A stretch of 64,000 bases of DNA from Sphingomonas sp. Y38-1Y (GCF_032391395.1 NZ_CP135916.1:3317001-3381000); one strand, 5' to 3'; shown: positions 15,433 through 28,314, counted from the stretch's first letter. Made by a program: numbers and translations. Notes: generated by a model from the sequence alone, not told the origin.

Positions 15433-17547
15433 TCAGCCCTCCAGCAGCATCAGTGCATCCAGCGCCACCACCCCCTGCCCCTCGGGGTAGAGGATCACCG
15501 GATTGAGATCGAGCTCGGCGATCCGCGGCTCGGCGAGGAGCACCGCGCCGACCGTCCGGATCAGCCGCGCGAGCGCCTTCACGTCGAGCGCCGGCGACCC
15601 GCGATAGCCCGCCAGCAACGCTGCGCTCTTGAGCTTCATCAACTCGGCGGCGATCGCCGCCTCCGACAGGTCCGGCGTCAGCAGCCGCACGTCCTGAAGG
15701 ATCTCGGCGGTCACCCCGCCAAAGCCGGCGAGCACGACCGGCCCCCATTCGGGATCGTTGCGCGCGCCGACGATCATCTCGGTCCCGCGCGCGCCCATCT
15801 TCTCGATGAGCACGCCGTCGAGGACGATCGACGCGTCATAGGCGGCGACGCTGTCGAACATCGTCGACCATGCCGCCCGCACCGCATCGGCATCGGCAAG
15901 GTTGAGCGCGACGCCGCCGGCATCGCTCTTGTGACCCAGCGCGGCCGCCTGCGCTTTCATCGCGACCGGCCAGCCGAGCGCCTCGGCCGCGGCCACCGCC
16001 TCGTCCGGGCTGGCGGCGAAGCGAGCATCCGGGAACGGCAGGCCGAGCGGGCCGAGCAGCGCCTTGCCCCGATACTCCGGCACCACGCCCGACAGCTCGG
16101 CGAGCTGCGGCACCGCCGCAGGTGCCGGGCTGTCGTCGGTCAGGTCGAGCGACGCCGCCGCGGTCAGCGCGGCAAGGGCGCGGAAGGCGCGCTCCGGACT
16201 CGGGAAATAGGGCACGCCATGCTCGCGCAGGCTCGCGACGTAATGCGCGGGCATCTCGGCACCCTCGTCCAGGCCGGCGAAGATCAGCGGCTTGGCAGCC
16301 GCGCCTGCCTCGATCGCCTTGAGGATCGCGGGCACCTTGATGCCGGCGGTCACCGGGTCGCCCTGGATGATCCCGGCGACCACCGCGCCCACCCGGTCGT
16401 CGGCGGCAAGCGCCGCCAGCGTGTCGGTGTAGATCGACGGCTGCGACAGCCCCTGAGCGGTGATGTCGAGCGGGTTGCTGACCGGCACGAACGGCGGCAA
16501 TGCGGCGCGAAGGGCGGGCGAGTCCTCGTCGCCCAGCGGCGCCAGCGGCAGCTCAATTGCTTCGGCCAGGTCGAGCGTCAGCGCCTTGAACGCGCCGGAT
16601 TCGCCCAGCACCGCGACACTCGGGCGGGTCACCGCCGGACAGCGCAGCACGATCTCGGCCGCGTCGCCCAGTGCCTCCAGCGTGTCGACCATGACGACGC
16701 CCGCGCGCTCGACCTTGGCGCGCATCAGCTTGTAGTCGCCGGCCATCGCGCCGGTGTGCGTCGCGGCGGACTCGCGTGCCGCACTCGACTTGCCGGGATG
16801 GAGGAGGACGATCGGCTTGCCCGCGGCGCGCGCACGCGCGGCGGCGGCGAGGAAGCGGGCGGGCGCGCGGAACTGCTCGACCACCATCGCGATCACATGG
16901 GTGTGCGGGTCGTCGACCAGGAAGTCGACATAATCCTCGACACCGCTCGCCGCCTCGTTGCCGGTCGATACCGAATAGCTGACGGCGACATCGCGGGCGA
17001 GGAGGACGGTCGACAGGACCGCGGCGATCGCGCCCGATTGCGAGACGACGCCGACCGCGCGGCGCCCCTCGGGCTTGCGGCCGGGCGTCTCGACGAAGGT
17101 CAGCGGGATGCCGTCGACATAGTTGACGAGGCCGAGGCAATTCGGCCCCTCGATCACCATGCCGCTTGTCTCGGCGATGCGGCCGATCTCGGCCTGTTCG
17201 GCCAGGCCCTCGGCGCCCCCCTCGGCAAAGCCCGCGGAGAAGATGATCGCGCCGCCGACCTTGCGCGCGGCGAGACCGCGGACGGTGTCGAGCACGAAGT
17301 CGCGCGGGATCGCCAGCACCGCGACATCGACGCCCTCGGGCAGCGCGTCGACGCTCGGCAGGCATGGCCGCGCGCCGATCGCCTCGCGCTTGGGATTGAT
17401 CGGATAGACCGGGCCGGCAAAGCCGTGGCGGTCGAGATTGCCGAGCACCGACGCACCCAAGGCGCCGGGCTTGTCGCTGGCGCCCACCACCGCGACGGAT
17501 TGCGGGCGCAGCAGGCGCTGGATGCGCGCGGGATCGATCCGGCTCAT
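15433..17547 (-). CDS. ferA: Feruloyl-CoA synthetase, NDP-forming type
   Basis: 704 residues with the domain order of NDP-forming acyl-CoA synthetases: a CoA-binding Rossmann domain (SVAVVGASDKPG near 17-28), succinyl-CoA-ligase-like domains with the phosphorylatable His in SAATHTGAMAGD, and a C-terminal ATP-grasp domain (from about 485, with GHKSDAGGVALNL). The Sphingobium SYK-6 feruloyl-CoA synthetase FerA belongs to this superfamily and is of nearly equal length. The gene lies 39 bases after a feruloyl-CoA hydratase/lyase gene, as in ferBA. It would activate ferulate, p-coumarate and related cinnamates to CoA thioesters in the cytoplasm. The specific name rests on family plus context. Confidence 0.85.
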   Translation of the reverse strand: MSRIDPARIQRLLRPQSVAVVGASDKPGALGASVLGNLDRHGFAGPVYPINPKREAIGARPCLPSVDALPEGVDVAVLAIPRDFVLDTVRGLAARKVGGAIIFSAGFAEGGAEGLAEQAEIGRIAETSGMVIEGPNCLGLVNYVDGIPLTFVETPGRKPEGRRAVGVVSQSGAIAAVLSTVLLARDVAVSYSVSTGNEAASGVEDYVDFLVDDPHTHVIAMVVEQFRAPARFLAAAARARAAGKPIVLLHPGKSSAARESAATHTGAMAGDYKLMRAKVERAGVVMVDTLEALGDAAEIVLRCPAVTRPSVAVLGESGAFKALTLDLAEAIELPLAPLGDEDSPALRAALPPFVPVSNPLDITAQGLSQPSIYTDTLAALAADDRVGAVVAGIIQGDPVTAGIKVPAILKAIEAGAAAKPLIFAGLDEGAEMPAHYVASLREHGVPYFPSPERAFRALAALTAAASLDLTDDSPAPAAVPQLAELSGVVPEYRGKALLGPLGLPFPDARFAASPDEAVAAAEALGWPVAMKAQAAALGHKSDAGGVALNLADADAVRAAWSTMFDSVAAYDASIVLDGVLIEKMGARGTEMIVGARNDPEWGPVVLAGFGGVTAEILQDVRLLTPDLSEAAIAAELMKLKSAALLAGYRGSPALDVKALARLIRTVGAVLLAEPRIAELDLNPVILYPEGQGVVALDALMLLEG

Positions 17548-17586
17548 CGCGTCACTCCCCTGATAGGTTGGCCTGATGTTGGCGGT

Positions 17587-18423
17587 TCAGTCGCGCTTCT
17601 TGTCGAGGTCGTAGGCGCCGAGGCCCGGCTTGAACGTCTTGTCGTCGATGAACTGGCGGGTCGCTTCCTTGCGCCCCTCGCTATCGAAATAGTTCGCCGC
17701 CTCCTGCGCGCGGATCAGATAGTCTTCGGCATTGTCATAGGTCATCTCGCGGACCCGGCGGACCGCCCACTTGGTGGCGCGCAGCGCGTGCGCGTTCTTG
17801 CCCAGCAGGACGGTGGCGATCTCGGTCACGCGGTCCTTCAGCCGGTCGGCGGGGACCGCCTCGTTGACCAGGCCCCATTCGGCGGCCTTCTTGCCGTCGA
17901 CATTCTCGCCCATCATCGCGTGGTACATGGCGTTGCGGAAGCCGGTGAGCTCGGCGATCACCTTGCTCGCGCCGCCGCCGGGCAGGATGCCCCAGTTGAT
18001 CTCGGACAGGCCGAATTGCGCGTCCTCCGCCGCGACCGCCAGGTCACAGCCGAACAGCGGGCCATAGGCGCCGCCGAAGCACCAGCCGTTGATCGCCGCG
18101 ATCGTCGGCTTCTCGAACCAGCGCAGCCGCTCCCACCAGCTATAGGCCTCGCGCTGCGCCTTGCGCGTCGCCCACAGGCCCTTTTCCTCGTTCTCGCGGA
18201 AATATTCCTTCAGATCCATGCCCGCCGACCAGGCGGTGCCCTCGCCGGTCAGCACGACTACGCCGACATCCTCGCGGAACTCGAGATCGGTCAGCACCTC
18301 GAGCATCCGCCGGTTGAGATTGGGCGACATGCAGTTGCGCTTCTCGGGCCGGTTGAAACGCACCCAGGCGATGCGGTTCTCGACGGTGACGGCAACGGTA
18401 TCTTCGGGCGCGCGCTCTGACAT
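17587..18423 (-). CDS. ferB: p-Hydroxycinnamoyl-CoA (feruloyl-CoA) hydratase/lyase
   Basis: 278 residues from the ATG at 18423. A TTG two codons upstream is a weaker start. The protein follows the hydratase/lyase consensus closely: NRPEKRNCMSPNLNR, a GMDLKEYFRE block, INGWCFGG for the oxyanion hole and FGLSEINWGILPGG with the catalytic Glu141. It hydrates feruloyl-CoA and cleaves it to vanillin and acetyl-CoA (p-coumaroyl-CoA to 4-hydroxybenzaldehyde). It is the first gene of the ferBA pair. After aldehyde oxidation, not encoded here, the products are vanillate and 4-hydroxybenzoate. The latter is the substrate of PobA at 46710. Confidence 0.94.
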   Translation of the reverse strand: MSERAPEDTVAVTVENRIAWVRFNRPEKRNCMSPNLNRRMLEVLTDLEFREDVGVVVLTGEGTAWSAGMDLKEYFRENEEKGLWATRKAQREAYSWWERLRWFEKPTIAAINGWCFGGAYGPLFGCDLAVAAEDAQFGLSEINWGILPGGGASKVIAELTGFRNAMYHAMMGENVDGKKAAEWGLVNEAVPADRLKDRVTEIATVLLGKNAHALRATKWAVRRVREMTYDNAEDYLIRAQEAANYFDSEGRKEATRQFIDDKTFKPGLGAYDLDKKRD

Positions 18424-18427
18424 GGCC

Positions 18428-18470
18428 AATCCTGCTCCTCGGCTTTATTGCTATACCGCATAACAGGATT
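18428..18470. promoter_or_regulatory. Nested inverted repeats upstream of ferBA, likely operator
   Basis: The gap before ferB contains an outer perfect repeat AATCCTG (18428-18434) and CAGGATT (18464-18470). Inside it is an imperfect palindrome TTATTGCTATACCGCATAA (18445-18463). The sequence is AT-rich relative to the surroundings. In SYK-6 the ferBA operon is repressed by the MarR-type regulator FerC; no marR gene is present in this window, so the binding protein is unknown. Confidence 0.55.
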
Positions 18471-18480
18471 GTAGGGGCCG

Positions 18481-19605
18481 TCAACTCCTCGCGCGCGGCG
18501 GCTCCCCCAGCGCGATCACGTCGGCGAGCACGCTCATCCGCCCGGTCTCGAAGCGATCGGCGGCGGGGCCGTCGTGGAGGATGAGCATCCGCCGGCCGGT
18601 CGCGCCGGGCAGCCACTCGATCGCCTCGGGCCGGTCGACGCCGTGCCGCACCGGCAGGTCGAACAGTCGCTCGGGCCGGTGGACGACGGCGTCGCCCGTG
18701 TCGCGCGCGGGATCTGTGCGCCACCCCGCCCAGCGCCACACGGCCACGCGTCCGTCGATCGCCTGTGTCGGACCGCCAAGGATGAAGAGGTCGTCCCCGC
18801 TCGCCAGCAGGTCGCGCACGCCCATGCCGTCCAGGTCGAGCAGCCGGATCGCAAGCTCCGGCCCCAGGTTCAGCCGCCCGCGCTTCTTCGGCACGATCAG
18901 CGGCTCGGCGATCAGCGCGTGACAGGCGATCACCGGCCCGCGCAGCCCCAGCGCCACGCGCGCCCCGGCAACGGCGATCCCCTCGATATCCAGCCCGCCC
19001 TCCTTGGCGGCGATGCGGGTGAACGGGCCGGTGAGCGGATGCTCGGCGAACAGCCGGGCAAGCTTGCTGCCATGCCGGTCGGTCAGCCGGACATGGCCCG
19101 CCCGGCGCTTACCGTCGCGCGCCACGGGCTCGACGCGCCCGTCCGTACCAACCGCGAGCGGTAGCCGCGCGAGGATGCAGCGAGCGCGCGTGTCCTTCAG
19201 GTTGGCCATCCGCGACACGTCGATGCGCGGCGCCCCGCCCTCTTCCTGCCGCTTGGGCTTGGGGCGGGTGCGCGCGTGGCTGCCCGTTACCCACAGCCAG
19301 TCGTCCTCGGCATAGGCGAGGCCCTCGACGTCGATCTCGCCCTCGTCCTCGAGGCCCAGCAGCGCCTTGAGGTCGAAGGGGCGGTGCTCGCCCCACACAC
19401 CCTCACCGGCCGGCACCAGACGTTCGATCCGCGCCCCCTCGTCCCCGGCAACGAACAGCGTCGTGCCGACGAACGCCGCGCCCGACAGGTCATGCATGGG
19501 ATGATCGTCGTCATGCGCCGATCCGGCGAAGTCGAGGCGCACATGCCCGACCGCGGCGCGCGGCGCCGGCAGGCGATCGGCAGTGAAGCTGCGGCGGGGA
19601 AGCAT
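18481..19605 (-). CDS. DUF3616 family protein
   Basis: 374 residues from the ATG at 19605, which has GAGGAGG upstream. The frame is open further but without a better start. Motifs HDLSGAAFVGTTLFVAGDEG, EGEIDVEGLAYAEDDWLWVTGS and GGLDIEGIAVAGARVALGLRGP show the repeated blades of the DUF3616 family, probably a beta-propeller related to esterase-like phytase folds. No signal peptide is apparent, so it is likely cytoplasmic. The function is unknown. It is divergent from the DUF72 gene, with 67 bases between. Confidence 0.8.
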   Translation of the reverse strand: MLPRRSFTADRLPAPRAAVGHVRLDFAGSAHDDDHPMHDLSGAAFVGTTLFVAGDEGARIERLVPAGEGVWGEHRPFDLKALLGLEDEGEIDVEGLAYAEDDWLWVTGSHARTRPKPKRQEEGGAPRIDVSRMANLKDTRARCILARLPLAVGTDGRVEPVARDGKRRAGHVRLTDRHGSKLARLFAEHPLTGPFTRIAAKEGGLDIEGIAVAGARVALGLRGPVIACHALIAEPLIVPKKRGRLNLGPELAIRLLDLDGMGVRDLLASGDDLFILGGPTQAIDGRVAVWRWAGWRTDPARDTGDAVVHRPERLFDLPVRHGVDRPEAIEWLPGATGRRMLILHDGPAADRFETGRMSVLADVIALGEPPRARS

Positions 19606-19672
19606 CGGCGTCCTCCTCTTTGAATTGCGGCGAGCGTCGCACGGCGGGGCCGAAGCTGCTAGGGGGCTCGGC

Positions 19673-20479
19673 ATGAAGAACGGCACGATACGCGTCGGCA
19701 TCGGCGGCTGGACCTATGAGCCCTGGCGCGGCGGCGTTTTCTATCCCGAGAAGCTGCCGCACAAGCGCGAGCTGGAGCACGCCGCGGGCGTGATGACCGC
19801 GATCGAGATCAACGGCACCTATTATTCGCGCTTCAAGCCCGAGAGCTTCGAGAACTGGGCCAGGGCGGTGCCCGACGGCTTCGTCTTTGCGGTGAAGGCC
19901 TCGCGCTACGTCACCAACCGCAAGGTGCTGGCCGACGCGGGCGAATCAATGGCCAAGTTCTTCGAGCAGGGCGTGACCGCGCTGGGCGACCGGCTGGGGC
20001 CGATCCTGTGGCAGTTCATGGCGACCAAGAAGTTCGATGCCGACGATTTCGGCGCCTTTCTCAAGCTGCTGCCGGCGACCCACGAGGGAACGCCGCTGCG
20101 CCACGCGGTGCAGGTCCGGCACGAGAGCTTTCGCGATCCCGCCTTCATCGACATGGCGCGGGCGGCCGGGGTGGCGATCGTCAATGCCTGGTCGGACGAT
20201 TATCCCGGCATCGGCGACGTGACCGGCGACTTCGTCTATGCGCGGTTCGAGAACGCGGTCGCGGAAGAGGCTCAGGGCTTTCCGAAGGCGACGCTTGACC
20301 GGTTCGCGGATTGGGCCGGCGACTGGGCGGCAGGCAAGCCGGCGGGCGACCTGCCGGTGGTGGGCGACGCACCGGCGAAGCAGCCGCGCGACGTCTTCGC
20401 CTTCATGATCAACGGCGCCAAGGAACGCGCCCCCGCTGCCGCCCAGGCACTGATCGAGCGCGTGGGGCGGCCGGGATAA
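19673..20479 (+). CDS. DUF72 family protein
   Basis: 268 residues beginning MKNGTIRVGIGGWTYEPWRG, the standard N-terminus of the DUF72 (YecE-like) family with a TIM-barrel-like fold. Further motifs are EINGTYYSRFKPESFENWA, VKASRYVTNRK and GPILWQF. The family is widespread and has no settled function. The length is normal. A longer frame begins at 19583, but it would run through the divergent promoter region and lacks family sequence. Confidence 0.88.
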   Translation: MKNGTIRVGIGGWTYEPWRGGVFYPEKLPHKRELEHAAGVMTAIEINGTYYSRFKPESFENWARAVPDGFVFAVKASRYVTNRKVLADAGESMAKFFEQGVTALGDRLGPILWQFMATKKFDADDFGAFLKLLPATHEGTPLRHAVQVRHESFRDPAFIDMARAAGVAIVNAWSDDYPGIGDVTGDFVYARFENAVAEEAQGFPKATLDRFADWAGDWAAGKPAGDLPVVGDAPAKQPRDVFAFMINGAKERAPAAAQALIERVGRPG

Positions 20480-20481
20480 TC

Positions 20482-20605
20482 TCACGCGGAGGCGCGGAGG
20501 CGCGGAGAAGAAGGGACTGCCGCAAAGCGGCTTGGATTAGAGGACGAGGTGGCTGTGCCGCGCAGCCGCGCTAAAGCCCCTCCGCGCCTCCGCGCCTCCG
20601 CGTGA
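20482..20605. repeat. Palindromic repeat, family D
   Basis: Perfect 25-base inverted arms (TCACGCGGAGGCGCGGAGGC continuing to GCGGA, and the complement) about 74 bases apart. Each arm contains two copies of GCGGAGGC. It begins two bases after the DUF72 stop. Together with the family A repeat after it, it fills most of the 345-base gap before typA. Confidence 0.9.
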
Positions 20606-20639
20606 ACCACAATTCTCGGCAACGCTCACTTGCACAACC

Positions 20640-20725
20640 GTCATCCCGGCCTTGAGCCGGGATCCCGCTCCTTCTCGCCGGCCCGAGAAGGAAGAAGCGG
20701 GACCCCGGATCAAGTCCGGGGTGAC
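20640..20725. repeat. Palindromic repeat, family A
   Basis: Left arm TCATCCCGGCCTTGAGCCGG, right arm CCGGATCAAGTCCGGGGTGA, with about 30 bases between. It lies about 100 bases upstream of the typA start, so the typA promoter must be in or after the short 20726-20824 stretch. That stretch includes a possible -10-like TAAGCG at 20770. Confidence 0.88.
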
Positions 20726-20824
20726 AGTGCTTGAAGCCCCGCCCCCTTTCGCGTTCGCAGCAAATAAGCTAAGCGCGCGCCCGATGCCTGCGTAACGGGC
20801 GCGGCCAAACCCAACGGAACACGT

Positions 20825-22642
<1,818 letters not shown>

Positions 22643-22697
22643 GACGAGGGCCGTCGCTTCCGCTTCTGGCTGAGGCGACGGCCACTCTCGATCGACG

Positions 22698-22793
22698 CGT
22701 CACCCCGGACCTGTTCCGGGGTCCACCGTCCCCCAGGAGCAGCCATCGGAGTGCCTGCGGCACGGTGGATGCCGGAACCAGTCCGGCATGACG
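22698..22793. repeat. Palindromic repeat, family A, GTCCACC subtype
   Basis: Arms GTCACCCCGGACCTGTTCCG and GCCGGAACCAGTCCGGCATG, with GGTCCACC/GGTGGATGCC next to the loop. It is the first of two adjacent family A copies that fill the 336-base gap between typA and the zinc-finger gene. Confidence 0.85.
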
Positions 22794-22823
22794 ATTGGGG
22801 TGACGGCTCGCGCCGACCACACC

Positions 22824-22913
22824 CGTCATCCCGGACTTGATCCGGGATCCCGCTTACTTCCTCTTCCGCCGCGTAGAAGAAGTAGCGGGACCCCGGATCA
22901 GGTCCGGGGTGAC
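22824..22913. repeat. Palindromic repeat, family A, CCCGCTT subtype
   Basis: Arms GTCATCCCGGACTTGATCCG and CGGATCAGGTCCGGGGTGAC around a centre of about 30 bases. It is directly downstream of another family A copy, so two long hairpins can form in tandem. Confidence 0.88.
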
Positions 22914-22978
22914 GTTTGCTCGAGGCTGATGGTGCGATCCCGTTGCAGCCCCCGAATGCCGCTGCTAATCGCCGGCCC

Positions 22979-23206
22979 ATGATCGCGCCGCCCGAACTCG
23001 TCCGCACCAGCCATGCCCGTGTCGCCTGCGACGGCGCCGGCGACATCGAGCCCGCGCTCGGCCACCCGCGCGTGTGGCTCCAGATCGACGAGACAGGCTA
23101 TGTCGACTGCGGCTATTGCGACCGCCGCTTCGTGCTGATCGGCGGCCCGGCCGACGGCGCGGACCACTCGAAGCTTCCCGACCACGGCGACGGCGCGGGT
23201 CGGTAA
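22979..23206 (+). CDS. CHCC-type zinc-finger protein
   Basis: 75 residues. The segment ACDGAGDIEPALGHPRVWLQ with a downstream DCGYCDRRFVL gives the Cys-x-His-x-Cys-x2-Cys arrangement of the zf-CHCC family, related to mitochondrial complex I subunit NDUFS6. Alphaproteobacterial members are complex I-associated or of unknown function. The ATG at 22979 was chosen because the family sequence begins right after it (MIAPPELVRTSHARVACDG). No nuo genes are nearby. Confidence 0.88.
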   Translation: MIAPPELVRTSHARVACDGAGDIEPALGHPRVWLQIDETGYVDCGYCDRRFVLIGGPADGADHSKLPDHGDGAGR

Positions 23207-23253
23207 TCGGCCGCGCGTATGAAGGCGCGCGCCGGCTGATCTAGAATCCGTCG

Positions 23254-23328
23254 GGCTCCGCGAAGGCGGGAGCCCGGAGCCACAAACGTAACGCTCGCCG
23301 CCCTGGGCTCCCGCCTGCGTGGGAGCAC
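23254..23328. repeat. Imperfect palindromic repeat, family E
   Basis: Arms CTCCGCGAAGGCGGGAGCCC and GGGCTCCCGCCTGCGTGGGA, 24 to 30 bases apart, with mismatches near the tips. With the family B element that follows, it makes up the 324-base gap between the zinc-finger gene and tldD. Confidence 0.75.
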
Positions 23329-23348
23329 GGCCTTCCATTCAAAACGCA

Positions 23349-23452
23349 CCTCCCCGGCGAAGGCCGGGGTCCAACTGGGACGTCGCTGCTGATGAAGCGC
23401 AACGTGCTTCCACATCGGCCTTCCCAACTGGACCCCGGCCTTCGCCGGGGAA
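23349..23452. repeat. Palindromic repeat, family B
   Basis: Near-perfect arms of about 31 bases (TCCCCGGCGAAGGCCGGGGT followed by CCAACTGGGA, and the complement) separated by about 41 bases. It ends about 80 bases before the tldD start. Confidence 0.9.
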
Positions 23453-23530
23453 GTAACTAAGAAGGTGCCGCACCGGCGAGGTGCGCCCCCACCCCTTCGA
23501 CATCGCACACCGCCCGCCTATATCGGCCAC

Positions 23531-24958
23531 ATGACCCCAGCCGATCCCCGCGCCTTCCTCTATGGCGATGCCCTCGATCCCGACGCCGCGCTTCGCCTGA
23601 CCCGCGATGCGCTGACCCGTGCGGAGGATGGCGAACTCTACCTACAATATTCGCATAGCGAGGCGTTCGGGTTCGACGACGGCCGGCTGAAGACCGCGTC
23701 GTACAACAACCATTCGGGCTTCGGCCTTCGCGCCGTCTCGGGCGAGCAGACCGCGTTCGCGCAAGGCAACGCGCTGTCCGCCGACGCGATCGCGCGGGCC
23801 GCCTCGACGATGGCGCTGATCGATCCCGCGCGGCAAGCCAAGGCCGCCCCGCCCCGCGGCAACAACCGACACCTTTATACCGCCGCCGATCCGCTCGACC
23901 TCGTGCCCTTCGCCGACAAGGTCGCGCTGTGCCAGACGATCGACGCCGCCGCGCGCGCCCGCGACCCGCGCGTCGCACAGGTCAGCGTCGGCCTGACCGG
24001 ATCGTGGAACGTCGTCGAGATCGTCCGCCCCGACGGCTTCACCGCCACCGACGTCCGGCCGCTCGTCCGCCTCAACGTCTCGATCGTGGTCGAGGCGAAC
24101 GGCCGGCGCGAATCGGGATCGTTCGGGATCGGCGGGCGCGAGCTCTACGACCGGATCATGGCGCCCGAGACGTGGAACCGCGCGGTGGACGAGGCGCTGC
24201 GCCAGGCGCTCGTCAACCTGGAGGCGGTCGCCGCTCCCGCGGGCGAGATGCCCGTGCTGCTCGGCCCCGGCTGGTGCGGCGTCATGCTGCACGAGGCGGT
24301 CGGGCACGGCCTGGAGGGCGACTTCAACCGCAAGGGCAGCTCCGTCTATGCCGGCCGCATCGGCGAACAGGTCGCGGCCCGGGGCGTCACCGTCGTCGAC
24401 GACGGATCGATCCTGAACAAGCGCGGATCGCTGTCGATCGACGACGAAGGGACGCCGACCCAGGAGAACGTCCTGATCGAGGACGGCGTGCTCAAGGGCT
24501 ATATCCACGATCGCCTCAATGCGCGGCTGATGGGCGTGCAGCCGACCGGCAACGGACGGCGCGAAAGCTTTCAGCACGCGCCGATGCCGCGCATGACCAA
24601 CACCTTCATGCGCGCCGGCCGCGACGATCCGGCCGAGCTCCTTTCGCGCATCAAGCGCGGCATCTATGCCACCAGCTTCGGCGGCGGCCAGGTCGACATC
24701 GTCTCGGGCAAGTTCGTCTTCTCCTGCACGGAGGCGTACATGGTCGAGAACGGCAAGCTCGGCGCGCCGATCAAGGGTGCGATGCTGATCGGCGACGGCC
24801 CGACCGCGCTGACCAAGGTCGAGGGGATCGGCAACGACTTCGCGCTCGACGAGGGCGTCGGCATGTGCGGCAAGGGCGGTCAGGCGGTGCCGGCGGGCGT
24901 GGGCCAGCCGACGCTGCTGATCGGCGGGCTGACGGTCGGCGGCACGGCGCTGAACTGA
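23531..24958 (+). CDS. tldD: Metalloprotease TldD
   Basis: 475 residues from the ATG at 23531. The zinc-binding HEAVGH is at 254-259, within a GPGWCGVMLHEAVGHGLEGD context, and the C-terminal CTEAYMVENGKLGAPIKGA and CGKGGQAVPAGVGQPTLLIG blocks are diagnostic. TldD normally works with TldE (PmbA) to degrade unfolded peptides and to mature peptides such as microcin B17 and CcdA. The partner gene is not in this window. Repeats flank the gene on both sides. Confidence 0.96.
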   Translation: MTPADPRAFLYGDALDPDAALRLTRDALTRAEDGELYLQYSHSEAFGFDDGRLKTASYNNHSGFGLRAVSGEQTAFAQGNALSADAIARAASTMALIDPARQAKAAPPRGNNRHLYTAADPLDLVPFADKVALCQTIDAAARARDPRVAQVSVGLTGSWNVVEIVRPDGFTATDVRPLVRLNVSIVVEANGRRESGSFGIGGRELYDRIMAPETWNRAVDEALRQALVNLEAVAAPAGEMPVLLGPGWCGVMLHEAVGHGLEGDFNRKGSSVYAGRIGEQVAARGVTVVDDGSILNKRGSLSIDDEGTPTQENVLIEDGVLKGYIHDRLNARLMGVQPTGNGRRESFQHAPMPRMTNTFMRAGRDDPAELLSRIKRGIYATSFGGGQVDIVSGKFVFSCTEAYMVENGKLGAPIKGAMLIGDGPTALTKVEGIGNDFALDEGVGMCGKGGQAVPAGVGQPTLLIGGLTVGGTALN

Positions 24959-24970
24959 GGCGTCGATCGT

Positions 24971-25112
24971 CGTCACCCCGGACTTGTTCCGGGGTCCACT
25001 TGGCCGCGGGCAGAAGCCGCTGAAATGGAAGCGTCGCAAGTTGCCACGCCGCACACCCAACTAGCCGCTAAGTAGGCTGTCAGGTGGACCCCGGAACAAG
25101 TCCGGGGTGACG
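24971..25112. repeat. Palindromic repeat, family A, GTCCACC subtype, long spacer
   Basis: Arms CGTCACCCCGGACTTGTTCC (24971) and GGAACAAGTCCGGGGTGACG (ending 25112) are perfect complements extending through GGGGTCCAC, with an unusually long centre of about 85 bases. It lies between the convergent ends of tldD and the TPR-like gene. Confidence 0.9.
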
Positions 25113-25121
25113 ATTGAAGAG

Positions 25122-26024
25122 CTACCGCCTCGCCGCGATCAGCTCCCGCACCATCATCGTTCCGCGCACGCGCGCGAGGCTGTCGCGGACGTCGCCGTCG
25201 CGGTCGGTCTGCGCGAGATCGGCGAACCCCTTCTCCGCCCCGGCATGATCGCCGCGCGCCTCGGCACACAGTGCGCGGTTGAACAGCGTCGACGGATGGT
25301 CCGGCATCGCCGCGAACTCGGCGCAGGCGGCGGGCAGGTCGCGCTGGGTCAGTCGGATCGCCACCTTGAACCGCTCGCCCGTCGCCTTGTCCATACCCCT
25401 GCGGCCCTCGCGAAAGCGGACATTGTCGTTCGAGTCGCGCGGCGCCAGTTCGCCCGCGACCTCGTCCGCCATCGATCCGAGCAGGCGTGCGACGACCTGC
25501 TCGACGCCGGCCGGGCGGCTGTCGCCCGGACACCAGCTCGTCTGGTCGCTCCGTTGCTTGCGCTCGCTCCAGGCGACCCGCCCCGCCTCGCCGTCGACGA
25601 CGCGCAAGTCGCCGACGACGTTGATGGTGCGGCTCGTGCAGTCGAGCTCGACCTCGCCGCGCTTCGCGCACTTGTCGTCGGTACCCTCGATGCAGCGCTG
25701 ACGCTTCAGCTTGATGCGCCCCTCGTCGACATCGGTTTCGGCGACGCCGTCGAGGATCATGTCGGCGCGATCCTCGCCGCGGCGGCCGGCCAGCACATCG
25801 AACCAGGGTTGTCCGCCGATCCCTGCGCCGGACAATGCGCGCTCCAGCGCGAGGCCGAGCTGCGCCCCGTCACGACCGCCGATCCGCCCGATCGCCAGGC
25901 TGCGCGCCATCGCCACCTCGCGAGAGGCGGGCGCGCGGAGCGCCGCGATCCGCACCGCTTCCGCCGCGGCGCCGCTTGCCACGCACGCGAGCGCCATCGC
26001 CGCCGCGAATCGTTTTCCACCCAT
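25122..26024 (-). CDS. Exported protein with TPR-like C-terminus, unknown
   Basis: 300 residues starting MGGKRFAAAMALACVASGAAA, a signal peptide. A GTG nine bases upstream is possible, but GGGGGTGA fits the ATG better. The middle holds several Cys residues (QRCIEGTDDKCAKRGEVELDC). The C-terminus (from about 215) has helical pairs ERFKVAIRLTQRDLPAACAEF and STLFNRALCAEARGDHAGAEK that look like one or two tetratricopeptide repeats. It may act as a periplasmic adaptor. I recognise no named family. Confidence 0.75.
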   Translation of the reverse strand: MGGKRFAAAMALACVASGAAAEAVRIAALRAPASREVAMARSLAIGRIGGRDGAQLGLALERALSGAGIGGQPWFDVLAGRRGEDRADMILDGVAETDVDEGRIKLKRQRCIEGTDDKCAKRGEVELDCTSRTINVVGDLRVVDGEAGRVAWSERKQRSDQTSWCPGDSRPAGVEQVVARLLGSMADEVAGELAPRDSNDNVRFREGRRGMDKATGERFKVAIRLTQRDLPAACAEFAAMPDHPSTLFNRALCAEARGDHAGAEKGFADLAQTDRDGDVRDSLARVRGTMMVRELIAARR

Positions 26025-26101
26025 CTCGATCACCCCCGATTTCCCCTGCGATCGACGATAGTCGCACTGCGGATGGAGGCAAGCGCGCCGCCCCCCACGA
26101 C

Positions 26102-26130
26102 TTGCACCCGCGCGATTAAGTTGCTAGCCG
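26102..26130 (+). promoter_or_regulatory. Predicted promoter of the ATP synthase operon
   Basis: TTGCAC, a 17-base spacer and TAGCCG lie 90 bases before atpH. The -10 hexamer and its flanks (GCTAGCCGCGC) are identical to those of the predicted rpsD promoter at 36827, which strengthens both calls. There was no transcript data to use. Confidence 0.55.
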
Positions 26131-26220
26131 CGCGCCTGTCCCGACCGGGCCGCCTTTGTCGCGGCTCTGTTCGCGCACCCGGCGCGATGGGATACCCAAG
26201 GTTCGCGAAAAGGAACGCGC

Positions 26221-28307
<2,087 letters not shown>

Positions 28308-28314
28308 CATATAG

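Noticed and set aside
22698..25112. Clustered repeats considered as a CRISPR array.
   Set aside because: The arms are inverted pairs at irregular distances between genes, not direct repeats with regular spacers; no cas genes are present.
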